7,859 nucleotides of DNA from JBMOMT01 sp049324835 (GCA_049324835.1 JBMOMT010000058.1:1-7859); one strand, 5' to 3'; positions 1-7,481 are shown, counted from the stretch's first letter. Notes: a model not told the origin generated them from the sequence alone. A program made the numbers and translations.

Positions 1-1
1 C

Positions 2-694
2 GGCCACCGCACCATGTTTGGTTACATCGGCGCCAGCCGGAACCTGGGGCCGCAAGATGTGCCGGACGAGGCCATCTGCCAGGCCCAGGTGGTGCATCTG
101 ACCGGTTATTCGCTGCTGGCCGAGTCTCGCCGACGCGCCTTCGAGCGCGCCATCACTCTGGCGCGCCAGGCCGGCGTCCCGCTCAGCCTCGATCCGGGCC
201 TCGCAACCTGTTGCCAGGCGCGAGAGCTGTTGTATGCCGTGCTGCCGGAAATGACCCTGGTGCTGCTGGATCGGAAAGAGGCCGGCCACCTGGTGCAAAC
301 CGACGAGCCCAGAGCGGTCATCGAAGCGTTGCAGGCTACCGGCGTGGCCTGGGTAGGTGTCAAATGCGGCGCAGAGGGCTGCTGGCTGGCAGGGCCAGAC
401 GGCCACAACCATTGGCTGCCTGCCTTTTCCGTCGGCGTCCAGGACACCACCGGCGCCGGCGACGCCTTTGACGCAGGTGTGTTGTTTGGTTACTTGCGCC
501 AGCTTGGCCCGGCGGCGATGGCTCTGCTGGGCAACGCGCTGGGCGCGCTGGCCTGCACCGTGTGGGGCATAGGCTGCGCCATGCCCGGACGGGATGCCGT
601 GCGCAGGTTGCTGCAAGAGGCGAGAGCGTCCGAGCCGTGGGTGCAGTGGCAACCGATCATCGACCAAACCCTGCACGCGCTGACGTCCCAATAA
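2..694 (+). CDS. PfkB-family carbohydrate/nucleoside kinase, 5'-truncated by window edge
   Basis: C-terminal part (about 230 residues) of a ribokinase/PfkB-family kinase, which transfers the ATP gamma-phosphate to a sugar or nucleoside in the cytoplasm. The frame is open to the left edge: the codons before the ATG at 14 read GHRT, continuing into MFGYIGAS. This is the usual 'G-x-R-T' strand in the middle of these enzymes, so the ATG at 14 is internal and roughly 80-100 N-terminal residues lie outside. The family's second signature is clear as DTTGAGDAFDAG (about 443-478), with the catalytic-base Asp of GAGD at 461-463 and the anion-hole glycines before it. The usual Asn before the ATP-binding part (N-x-x-E) reads DRKEAG here, a mild departure. 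The substrate cannot be told from this fragment; fructose, ribose, adenosine or 2-keto-3-deoxygluconate are all possible. It is followed after 14 bases by the lipoprotein gene. Confidence 0.9.
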   Translation, partial: GHRTMFGYIGASRNLGPQDVPDEAICQAQVVHLTGYSLLAESRRRAFERAITLARQAGVPLSLDPGLATCCQARELLYAVLPEMTLVLLDRKEAGHLVQTDEPRAVIEALQATGVAWVGVKCGAEGCWLAGPDGHNHWLPAFSVGVQDTTGAGDAFDAGVLFGYLRQLGPAAMALLGNALGALACTVWGIGCAMPGRDAVRRLLQEARASEPWVQWQPIIDQTLHALTSQ

Positions 695-695
695 C

Positions 696-704
696 GAAAG
701 AGGA
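696..704 (+). promoter_or_regulatory. Ribosome binding site that fixes the GTG start of the M28 lipoprotein
   Basis: GAAAGAGGA lies 5 bases upstream of GTG at 709, directly after the TAA of the kinase gene (692-694). It selects 709 over in-frame starts further upstream (such as the ATG at 562), which would lie inside the kinase gene and put about 49 uncharacteristic residues in front of the lipoprotein signal peptide. Confidence 0.65.
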
Positions 705-708
705 TCAC

Positions 709-1827
709 GTGCATCACAACCAACCTGTTTTACCTCACAATCTGTTCAGGGTTCTGCTGCTGCTGGCGCTGGCGACGGGGCTGTGGGTATCGGGCTGCGC
801 CCAGCCGGCTGCCACGCCCACACCGACACCCAGCCAGGCGTCCCCGACGTCGCTGCCGCTGCCGACAGCCACGCTCACCACCGCTGCCTCGCCGCTCGAC
901 GTTCCCACCCCTGCGCCGAGCGCCACACCCACTGTCGCTCCGACCCCCACCGCCACCACCGAGAGCTCGCCGCTGCCCACACCGGCGATCTTGGACGACC
1001 TCTCGTTCGACGGTGGCCTGGCCTACGAATTCGTGCTGGCCCAATGTGATCTCGGTCCGCGGCCCACCGGATCGGAGGCCGGTTGGGCCACCGGCGATTA
1101 CCTCATCGGGCAATTGGAGCGTATGGGCTGGCAGGTGGTGGTCCACGAATTCACTTTTCTCGACGTGCCGGGGCGCAACATCATCGGCAAAAAAGGCAGC
1201 GGCCCGGTGGCCATGCTGGGCGCGCATTACGACACGCGCCCCTACGCCGATCACAACCCCGAAGGCCAGCGTGAGCAGTGGATCCTGGGGGCCAACGACG
1301 GCGGCAGCGGCGTGGCAGTGCTGCTGGAGCTGGCCCGCATCCTGGAGGTGGAAAAAACCGGCCACGAGATCTGGCTGGCCTTTTTCGACGCCGAAGACCG
1401 CGGCAACCTGGATGGCTGGCCGTTTTCCGTCGGCGCCGGCTGGCTGGCGCAGGACATCGCCCAACACACGCGGCCCGAACTCTCACCCGCGCCCGAATTC
1501 GTCATCGTGGTCGACATGGTGGGCGACGCCGGGCAAGAACTGCACTACGAGGGTTTTTCCGAGCCTGCGCTCAACGCACGCATCTGGAGCCTGGCCCACG
1601 ATCTGGGTTACGGCGCGATCTTTGTGCCCGACGTCAAACACCGGCTGATCGACGATCACCGTCCGTTCATCGACGTGGGCATCCCGGCCATCGACATCAT
1701 CGACTTTGATTACCCCTTTTGGCACACCACCGAGGATACCGCCGACAAGGTGGAACCGGCCAGCCTGGAGCGGGTGGGCCGGGTGCTGGAGCTGTTTTTG
1801 GAAACGGGAGCCACCTGGCGAGAATGA
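709..1827 (+). CDS. M28-fold zinc lipoprotein, glutaminyl-peptide cyclotransferase-like
   Basis: Predicted 372-residue exported lipoprotein. With the GTG start, residues 12-29 form a hydrophobic signal peptide ending in lipobox VSGC, so Cys30 should be lipidated. Residues 31-92 are a Thr/Pro/Ser/Ala-rich linker, and the rest is an M28 fold. Visible metal/catalytic residues: His173 and Asp175 (GAHYDTR), Asp197 (GANDGGSG), Glu229 and Asp230 (FFDAED), Asp269 (VVDMVGD) and His339 (FWHTTED). Several features point to glutaminyl cyclase rather than aminopeptidase: Asp at the second acidic position, Trp237 shortly after it, a DDHRPF segment (315-320) like the DDHIPF of animal QC, and the Trp-His pair 338-339 like W329-H330 of human QC. 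QC-type enzymes convert N-terminal Gln to pyroglutamate; M28 aminopeptidases remove N-terminal residues. Family membership is firm; the cyclase activity is inference. The stop overlaps the next gene's start. Confidence 0.87.
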   Translation: MHHNQPVLPHNLFRVLLLLALATGLWVSGCAQPAATPTPTPSQASPTSLPLPTATLTTAASPLDVPTPAPSATPTVAPTPTATTESSPLPTPAILDDLSFDGGLAYEFVLAQCDLGPRPTGSEAGWATGDYLIGQLERMGWQVVVHEFTFLDVPGRNIIGKKGSGPVAMLGAHYDTRPYADHNPEGQREQWILGANDGGSGVAVLLELARILEVEKTGHEIWLAFFDAEDRGNLDGWPFSVGAGWLAQDIAQHTRPELSPAPEFVIVVDMVGDAGQELHYEGFSEPALNARIWSLAHDLGYGAIFVPDVKHRLIDDHRPFIDVGIPAIDIIDFDYPFWHTTEDTADKVEPASLERVGRVLELFLETGATWRE

Positions 1828-3245
1828 CCCATTCCCCGGCCACCACTACTCCCACAGACGCCCACACCGGGCGCACGCTGCTGCACCTGCGCACGCTGTA
1901 CAACGTCTCGCGTGCGCTGGGCCAGACCGTCCAGATCGAGCGCACGCTGGGCCTGATCGCCGAGCACCTGGCCGCCGTGCCGGCCATCGATCGTTGCGCC
2001 GTCTGGCTGGCCGGTGAAAACCGCACGCTGGTCGTCGCGGCGACCTGGGGCCTGGAAAGTGAAACACTGGAAGGCCTGACACTCTCACCCTCCAAGCAGT
2101 CGTTTGTCACACGCGCCTTACGCCAGGGGCAGTATCAGACGGTGGACAACCGCCACCCTGAACGCAGCAGTCGAGATGCCCTGGCGCGCCATTTTGCCGC
2201 CCGCGCCGCCCTGGCGATGCCACTCATCAGTGAAGACAAACCCAGCGGCATCATCACCGTCGACAGCCTGAGCGACGAGAACCCCTTCGACGACGCCACC
2301 ATCGACCTGGTGCGCTCGGTGGCCGAACAGGCGGCAGTCGCCATCCAAACGGCCCGGCTGTACGATCAACTCAGCCGCCTGAACCAGGAACTGGAAGCCA
2401 GGGTGGAACAGCGCACCGCAGAGCTCGAACGCGCCCTGCGTGATCTGGAACGCCTGGAGCGCGCCAAGTCCGATTTCATCAGCATCGCCTCGCACGAGCT
2501 CAAGACGCCGCTGACACTCATTCAGGGTTACGCCAACATCCTGCGCGAGTCTTTGTCTGCCGAAGATACTCAGCGACGGGGACTGGTTCAGGGCATCGTC
2601 ACCGGCGGCCAGCGATTGCAGTCGATCGTGGAAGACATGATCGACGTCAGCCTGATCGATACCCAGGTGCTCACGCTGCACGTCATCCCCACCTCGTTGA
2701 GACAGGTGATAGACCTGGCGGCTGCCGAGTTCGAAGCGGCCCTGAAGGAACGCCGGCACGAGCTGACCATCGAGGGCCTCGACGACCTGCCCTTGATCGA
2801 GGGGGATCCACAGCGACTGCACCAGGCGTTTGTCCATCTCATCGGCAACGCCATCAAATTTACGCCCGACGGCGGGCGCATCGACGTTTTGGGACAGTTG
2901 TTCTCCGGCAGGTTGACCAACGAGCGGGATTTTGTGGAAATCGCCATCGCCGACACAGGCATCGGCATCGATCCGGAACATCACGAGCGTATTTTCGAAA
3001 AATTCTACCAACTGGGTGACGTGACCCGTCACTCCAGCGGCAAGACCAAATTCAAAGGCGGCGGCCCCGGCCTGGGACTGCCCATCGCCAAGGGGGTGAT
3101 CGAGGCCCACGGTGGCAAGGTCTGGGTAGAAAGCCCGGGCCACGACGAAGAGCGTCACCCCGGCAGCGTCTTTCACATCCTGTTGCCGGTCCAAGCCGCC
3201 CACACCGCCAGCGAACAGCGGGTCAGACGCGAGCTGAAGGCATGA
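1824..3245 (+). CDS. Soluble sensor histidine kinase (GAF-HisKA-HATPase_c)
   Basis: A 473-residue two-component sensor kinase without membrane segments, so probably cytoplasmic. Domains in order: GAF sensor domain, about residues 18-181; a charged coiled coil, about 183-215 (LNQELEARVEQRTAELERAL); HisKA with phospho-acceptor His224 in SHELKTPL; and a HATPase domain with N-box Asn342 (GNAIKFTP), G1 Asp377 (ADTGIGI), F-box IFEKFYQLGD and G2 loop GPGLGLP from 414. All catalytic motifs are intact, so it should autophosphorylate His224 and pass phosphate to a response regulator; none is present in the window. The ATG at 1824 overlaps the previous stop as ATGA, with only a weak distant GGGAG at 1806-1810, suggesting translational coupling to the lipoprotein gene. 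The GAF ligand is unknown, and no receiver domain is attached. Starts further upstream would lie within the lipoprotein coding sequence. Confidence 0.92.
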   Translation: MTHSPATTTPTDAHTGRTLLHLRTLYNVSRALGQTVQIERTLGLIAEHLAAVPAIDRCAVWLAGENRTLVVAATWGLESETLEGLTLSPSKQSFVTRALRQGQYQTVDNRHPERSSRDALARHFAARAALAMPLISEDKPSGIITVDSLSDENPFDDATIDLVRSVAEQAAVAIQTARLYDQLSRLNQELEARVEQRTAELERALRDLERLERAKSDFISIASHELKTPLTLIQGYANILRESLSAEDTQRRGLVQGIVTGGQRLQSIVEDMIDVSLIDTQVLTLHVIPTSLRQVIDLAAAEFEAALKERRHELTIEGLDDLPLIEGDPQRLHQAFVHLIGNAIKFTPDGGRIDVLGQLFSGRLTNERDFVEIAIADTGIGIDPEHHERIFEKFYQLGDVTRHSSGKTKFKGGGPGLGLPIAKGVIEAHGGKVWVESPGHDEERHPGSVFHILLPVQAAHTASEQRVRRELKA

Positions 3246-3262
3246 ACAAAAACCACATTGTC

Positions 3263-3268
3263 AAGGAG
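3263..3268 (+). promoter_or_regulatory. Shine-Dalgarno of the aminotransferase gene
   Basis: AAGGAG lies 11 bases upstream of the ATG at 3280, inside the 34-base gap after the histidine kinase. The spacing is slightly long but acceptable. It supports 3280 as the start, which also gives the expected family N-terminus (R-x-A-x-LP-x-Y-x-F). Confidence 0.6.
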
Positions 3269-3279
3269 CAAACATCCCC

Positions 3280-4452
3280 ATGAAAACAGCCAATCGAATT
3301 GCCAACCTGCCGGCCTACTTTTTTGCCGGGCTCGGACAGCGTATCATCGAGTTGAAAAAGCAGGGCATGGACATCATCCGCCTGGACATCGGCAGCCCCG
3401 ACCTGCCGCCGCCCGATTTCATCCTGCAAGAGCTGAACCGTTCGGCAGCCGACCCGGCCAATCACAGTTATGCCGGTTATTACGGCATCCCCGCCCTGCG
3501 CCAGGCCATGGCCGATTATTACCATCGCCGCTTTGGTGTGAAACTCAATTCCGCCACCGAGGTCATCCCACTCATCGGCTCCAAGGAAGGCATCGCTCAC
3601 GTGCCCACCGCCTTTGTCAACAGCGGCGACACGGTGCTGGTGCCCGATCCGGGCTATCCGACCTATCGCATGAGCGTGCGGCTGGTCGAAGGCGAAACCT
3701 ACGATGTGCCCCTCCTGGCCGAGAACGACTATTTGCCCGATCTGGAGGCCATTCCGCCAGAGGTGCTGCGCCGGTCGAGGGTGCTGTGGCTCAACTATCC
3801 CAACAACCCCACCGGCGCCATCGCGCCGCTCGACTTTTTCGCCCGCGCCGTCGAATTTGCCCGCCGCCACGACCTGCTCGTCTGTCACGACGCGCCCTAT
3901 GCCGATGTGACCTTTGACGGTTACGTGGCTCCCAGCATGTTGCAGGTCGAAGGCGCCAAAGAGGTGGTGCTCGAATTCAACTCGCTCTCCAAGAGTCACA
4001 ACATGGCCGGCTGGCGGGTGGGCATGGCCGTAGGTTACGCCGAAGCGGTGAGCGCACTGGGACTGGTCAAAACCAATCTGGATTCCGGCATCTTTCGACC
4101 CATCCAGGATGCGGCCATCGTGGCCCTCAGCGACGATCAGGGCTGGCTGGCCGGGCGCAACGCCATCTACCAGGAGCGCCGCGACATTGTGCTGACGGCG
4201 TTGGAGCAGGCCGGGCTGGCGGTCCACAAGCCCAAGGCCGGCCTCTACCTGTGGCCGCAGGTGCCGCAAGGCCTCACCGCCGCCGACTTTGCCTGGCGTT
4301 TACTCGGAGAGACCGGCGTGTCGGTCACACCGGGCACGGTCTTTGGTGAGCACGGCGAAGGTTATGTGCGCATCTCGTTGGGCCAGGACACCCAACGCAT
4401 CCGCCAGGCGATGGCCCGCCTGAGTGATTTTGTGGCTCAGGGCCAATTCTGA
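3280..4452 (+). CDS. dapL: PLP-dependent class I/II aminotransferase, LL-diaminopimelate aminotransferase-like
   Basis: A 390-residue, full-length fold-type I aminotransferase. Visible residues: GSKEGIAHVP (100-109, a segment typical of DapL-type enzymes), Asn176 in NYPNNPTGA, Asp204 and Tyr207 in CHDAPYADVTFDGY (PLP ring nitrogen and O3'), Schiff-base Lys238 in NSLSKSHNMAGWRVG, Arg246, and Arg364 (YVRIS), the usual alpha-carboxylate binder. From memory of the family, the text is closest to bacterial LL-diaminopimelate aminotransferases, which transaminate tetrahydrodipicolinate with glutamate in one step of lysine and peptidoglycan-precursor synthesis. Many Chloroflexota also carry DapL-like paralogues of unproven specificity. 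The segment after Lys238 is SHNMAGW rather than the more usual TYNMTGW, so an aspartate or other amino-acid transaminase is possible. No other lysine genes are nearby. The class is certain; the substrate is moderately supported. Confidence 0.85.
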   Translation: MKTANRIANLPAYFFAGLGQRIIELKKQGMDIIRLDIGSPDLPPPDFILQELNRSAADPANHSYAGYYGIPALRQAMADYYHRRFGVKLNSATEVIPLIGSKEGIAHVPTAFVNSGDTVLVPDPGYPTYRMSVRLVEGETYDVPLLAENDYLPDLEAIPPEVLRRSRVLWLNYPNNPTGAIAPLDFFARAVEFARRHDLLVCHDAPYADVTFDGYVAPSMLQVEGAKEVVLEFNSLSKSHNMAGWRVGMAVGYAEAVSALGLVKTNLDSGIFRPIQDAAIVALSDDQGWLAGRNAIYQERRDIVLTALEQAGLAVHKPKAGLYLWPQVPQGLTAADFAWRLLGETGVSVTPGTVFGEHGEGYVRISLGQDTQRIRQAMARLSDFVAQGQF

Positions 4453-4493
4453 TCGCCACAGCAACGACTCGACCACGAGGCGCAACACTACAC

Positions 4494-4499
4494 AGGAGG
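4494..4499 (+). promoter_or_regulatory. Strong Shine-Dalgarno deciding the DUF4139 protein start
   Basis: A full AGGAGG 8 bases before the ATG at 4508. It rules out the in-frame ATG at 4424, which would lie inside the end of the aminotransferase gene. The 55-base gap in which it sits shows no recognisable promoter or terminator. Confidence 0.8.
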
Positions 4500-4507
4500 A
4501 AACGACT

Positions 4508-6127
4508 ATGACAACCCCAATCGAAAGCCGCATCACTAGCGTCACCGTCTATCCAGACCGCGCTCGTATCAGCCGCAGCGGCAAGACGAGCCTGGAGCCG
4601 GGCGCGCATCGGTTGTTGATGACCGGGCTGCCGCTGACACTTTTGCCCGAATCGGTGCGCGTTTCGGGCAAAGGCACTGCCCGCGCCCGGCTGGGCGGCG
4701 TAGAGTTGCGCCGCGAGTTTTACACCGAGACTCCCTCTGCCAGCGCCGCCGAACTGGAACAACGCATCCAACAGATCGACGATCAAGAAATAGTTCTGGC
4801 CGACGAAGGAGCCACGCTCGAAGCCACACTCACCTTCCTCAACGGTCTGGCCAATCAGGGCGAGAGTTATGGGCGCGGCCTGGCCTATGGCAAATTCGGT
4901 GTGCCAGAGAGCGCCGAGCTGCTGGCCTTTCTCACCGAGCGCAGCGCCGCCGCCCAGGCGCGCCGGCGCGCCATTGCCCTGGAAAAACGCGAGCTGGCCA
5001 AACAAAAGGCCAAACTCCAGCGTGAGCTGGATCAAATTCGCAGCGCGCGCCCGCGCGAGCGTTACGCGGCAGTGGTAGACGTACAGGCCCTCACCGGCGG
5101 CGACCTCGAGCTGGAACTGGTCTACGTGGTGAACAACGCCGGCTGGAAGCCTCTGTACGATCTGCGGCTCGACGAAGGGGATCAGGAGCGGGCAGCGGAG
5201 GTCGAGCTGAGTTACCTGGCCCAGGTGACCCAGCGCAGCGGCGAGGACTGGACGGCCGTGCAACTGGTGTTATCCACCGCTCGCCCGGCGCTCAGCGCCA
5301 CGCTGCCGGAGCTGGAGCCGTGGTACGTGCGGGTTTACAGCCCGCCGGTGAAACCTGCTCGCGCTCCTGCGCCGCGTGGATTGATGAAAACCGCCACGTT
5401 CGGCGAGCCAGAAGCGATGGCCGGCGCCGTTTTAGACGAGGCGCCCGCCGCGGAGCCGGCGACGGTCGCGATGGAGGTGGATCAGGCGGAGGTGAGCCAG
5501 GAAGGCGCAGCAGTGATCTTTACCGTGCCCCAGGCGGTGGATGTGCCCTCCGATGGCTCGCCGCACAAAACCTCGGTAGCCAGCCTCTCGCTGGCGCCAG
5601 AGTTGGATTTCCTCAGCGCGCCCAAGATCGTGCCGGCGGCCTACCGCCGCGCCAGGATCACCAACAGCACCAACCTGGTGTTGCTGCCAGGAGCGGCCAA
5701 CATCTTTTTCGGCAGCGAATTCGTAGGCACTACCCAACTGGAGCATGTCGCGCCCAACGAATCGTTCACGGTGTACCTCGGCGCCGACGATCGTATCAAG
5801 GTCGAACGAGAGCTGATCGCGCGTGAGGTGGACAAAAAGCTGCTGGGCGACAGGCGCCGCCTGCGCTACGCCTATCAGATCAAATTACAAAACCTGCGCC
5901 CCGGCGCAGAACAGATCGTGCTGCAAGATCAACTGCCCGTTTCGACCCACGAAGCCATCAAAGTACGCGCCGACGAGATCCAGCCGCCGCCCGCCAAGCA
6001 GAGCAGCATGGGCATTTTGGAATGGCGGCAAACGCTCGAGGCAGGTCAAGAGATCACGCTGGTTTTTGGCTTTTCCGTGGAACACCCACGCGATATGACC
6101 ATCACCGGTTTGCCAGAAGCCTATTGA
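4508..6127 (+). CDS. DUF4140/DUF4139 (mucoidy inhibitor MuiA family) protein
   Basis: A 539-residue protein matching the MuiA family. It opens with IESRITSVTVYPDRARISRSG (DUF4140 region, about residues 5-105), which in this family begins with a 'V-T-V-Y-x-D-R-A' strand. Residues about 143-178 are strongly charged and helical (coiled coil, EKRELAKQKAKLQRELDQI). The DUF4139 domain follows: YVVNNAGWKPLYDLRLD near 206-222, LSYLAQVTQRSGEDWTAVQLVLSTARP at 234-260, and the usual ending EHPRDMTITGLPEAY at 525-539. Between about 279 and 333 a Pro/Ala/Glu-rich stretch interrupts DUF4139 and is probably a flexible linker. No signal peptide or membrane helix is seen, so it is likely cytoplasmic. The family name comes from a mucoid-phenotype observation; its biochemical role is not established, and I infer none. 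It lies 13 bases before the proposed hflX start, which implies co-transcription. Confidence 0.88.
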   Translation: MTTPIESRITSVTVYPDRARISRSGKTSLEPGAHRLLMTGLPLTLLPESVRVSGKGTARARLGGVELRREFYTETPSASAAELEQRIQQIDDQEIVLADEGATLEATLTFLNGLANQGESYGRGLAYGKFGVPESAELLAFLTERSAAAQARRRAIALEKRELAKQKAKLQRELDQIRSARPRERYAAVVDVQALTGGDLELELVYVVNNAGWKPLYDLRLDEGDQERAAEVELSYLAQVTQRSGEDWTAVQLVLSTARPALSATLPELEPWYVRVYSPPVKPARAPAPRGLMKTATFGEPEAMAGAVLDEAPAAEPATVAMEVDQAEVSQEGAAVIFTVPQAVDVPSDGSPHKTSVASLSLAPELDFLSAPKIVPAAYRRARITNSTNLVLLPGAANIFFGSEFVGTTQLEHVAPNESFTVYLGADDRIKVERELIAREVDKKLLGDRRRLRYAYQIKLQNLRPGAEQIVLQDQLPVSTHEAIKVRADEIQPPPAKQSSMGILEWRQTLEAGQEITLVFGFSVEHPRDMTITGLPEAY

Positions 6128-6128
6128 G

Positions 6129-6134
6129 AGGAGG
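6129..6134 (+). promoter_or_regulatory. Strong Shine-Dalgarno pointing to a non-standard hflX start
   Basis: AGGAGG begins 2 bases after the stop of the DUF4139 gene. Six bases after it is ATC at 6141, in the hflX frame. The first standard start codon in frame, GTG at 6195, is 60 bases away, far outside the range at which this motif works. A second clue is that the conserved HflX N-terminal strand begins upstream of that GTG. Confidence 0.65.
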
Positions 6135-6140
6135 CATACC

Positions 6141-7469
6141 ATCCACACATCAACCACCCGGCCCACCGAGATAACCCGCGAACAGGCCATCCTGGTGGGT
6201 ATACAGGTCAAACGAGAGCGTCACCCCTGGCCGGTGGAAGAATCGCTGGAAGAGCTGGCCCAACTGGCCCAAACCGCCGAGATGAACGTTGCGGATCGGG
6301 TTCACCAAAAGGTGGAGCGCATCAACCCTGCCACGCTGATGGGCAGCGGCAAACTGGAAGAACTGCTCGAACTGGTGGACGAACATCAGGCCAACGCGAT
6401 CGTTTTTGACGACGAGCTTTCGCCCCGCCAGCAGCGCGAGATCGAAGAACAACTCGAGGAGCGTTTCAAAGACCAGTGGCAGGATCGACCGATCAAGGTG
6501 CTGGACCGCACCTCGTTGATCCTCGATATCTTTGCCCGGCACGCCCGCACCCGCGAGGGTGCGCTGCAGGTAGAGCTGGCCCAATACCAATATCGACTGC
6601 CGCGCCTGACTCGCGCCTGGACGCACCTGGTGCGGCAGGCCGGCGGCGCGGCCGGCCGGGGCGGCACCGGCGGCGTGGGTCTACGCGGCCCCGGTGAGAC
6701 CCAGTTGGAGGTGGACCGCCGCGAGATCAGCCGGCGCATCGATCATCTGAAACAGGAACTGGAAACCGTGCGCACCCACCGCGCCCTGCACCGCCAGCAG
6801 CGTCAGAAATCCGGCGTGCCGGTGATCTCGTTGGTGGGTTATACCAACGCCGGCAAATCGACGCTGCTCAACACCCTCGCCGGAGCCGACGTGCTGACCG
6901 CCGACATGCTGTTTGCCACCCTGGATCCTACCACGCGCCGCGTGGAACTGCCCGGCGGCACGGCCGTGCTGGTCAGCGATACGGTGGGTTTTATCCAGAA
7001 ACTGCCCACCACACTGGTGGCTGCCTTTCGCGCCACCCTGGAAGAGATCGCCGAGGCCGACCTGATCCTGCACGTGGTGGACGTGACGCACCCTCACGTG
7101 CTGCATCAGGTTAACGCGGTGGAAGAAACGCTGGCCGAACTGGGTGTCACCGAAAAACCCATGATCACCGCGCTGAACAAGATCGATCGCCTGAGCCACG
7201 CCCAACAGGCTCAGGATCGACTTGGCGAATTTCCCAACAGCGTGGCCATCTCGGCGCTCACCGGTCAGGGCATCGACGCCCTGCTGGAGCGCGTGGAGCG
7301 GATGCTGCGGGCCAGAATGGCGCCGGTCGATATCTTTATCCCCTACAGCCGGGGCGATCTGCTGGCCCTGGCCCACGAAAGAGGCGTCGTCACTTCCGAG
7401 GAGCACACCGAACAGGGCACACACCTGAAAGGATGGCTGCCACCCGAACTGGTCGACAGATATAAATGA
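6141..7469 (+). CDS. hflX: GTPase HflX (ribosome-associated), probable ATC start
   Basis: HflX is a GTPase that binds the large ribosomal subunit and splits stalled ribosomes under stress. From ATC at 6141 it is 442 residues, close to E. coli HflX (426). An N-terminal domain ends in the HflX-specific glycine-rich loop GRGGTGGVGLRGPGETQLE (about 172-190). The GTPase motifs are complete: G1 GYTNAGKST (233-241), G2 Thr in ATLDPTTR (from 259), G3 DTVGF (280-284), G4 NKID (346-349) and G5 SALTG (371-375); a short C-terminal domain follows. The frame is open from 6099 but holds no ATG, GTG or TTG before the GTG at 6195. Starting there would remove the conserved EQAILVG strand and leave the AGGAGG at 6129-6134 unused. 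ATC at 6141 is therefore my preferred start; 6195, ATA at 6171, or a sequencing error in an original ATG are alternatives. No terminator follows the stop. Confidence 0.93.
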   Translation: MHTSTTRPTEITREQAILVGIQVKRERHPWPVEESLEELAQLAQTAEMNVADRVHQKVERINPATLMGSGKLEELLELVDEHQANAIVFDDELSPRQQREIEEQLEERFKDQWQDRPIKVLDRTSLILDIFARHARTREGALQVELAQYQYRLPRLTRAWTHLVRQAGGAAGRGGTGGVGLRGPGETQLEVDRREISRRIDHLKQELETVRTHRALHRQQRQKSGVPVISLVGYTNAGKSTLLNTLAGADVLTADMLFATLDPTTRRVELPGGTAVLVSDTVGFIQKLPTTLVAAFRATLEEIAEADLILHVVDVTHPHVLHQVNAVEETLAELGVTEKPMITALNKIDRLSHAQQAQDRLGEFPNSVAISALTGQGIDALLERVERMLRARMAPVDIFIPYSRGDLLALAHERGVVTSEEHTEQGTHLKGWLPPELVDRYK

Positions 7470-7481
7470 TACAGATACACG

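Noticed and set aside
562..708. Upstream extension of the M28 lipoprotein to the ATG at 562
   Set aside because: It would overlap the kinase gene by 133 bases and put a non-hydrophobic stretch before the signal peptide; GTG 709 has its own ribosome binding site.
789..985. Low-complexity C/A-rich stretch that looks like a tandem repeat
   Set aside because: It encodes the Thr/Pro-rich lipoprotein linker; there is no regular unit beyond the codon bias of Pro, Thr and Ala.
2118..3203. Long minus-strand open frame (361 codons) opposite the histidine kinase
   Set aside because: It mirrors the codon structure of a GC-rich gene; the + strand has complete kinase motifs, and the minus product resembles no family.
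3223..4269. Minus-strand open frame (348 codons) opposite the aminotransferase
   Set aside because: Shadow of a conserved enzyme with intact PLP-binding residues on the + strand; no ribosome binding site or family match of its own.
4325..5263. Minus-strand open frame (312 codons) spanning the aminotransferase end and the DUF4139 start
   Set aside because: It crosses two well-supported + genes and their intergenic gap; low-complexity shadow translation.
6681..7424. Minus-strand open frame (247 codons) opposite the HflX GTPase domain
   Set aside because: The + strand encodes all five GTPase motifs here; the antisense frame is a by-product of GC-rich codon use.
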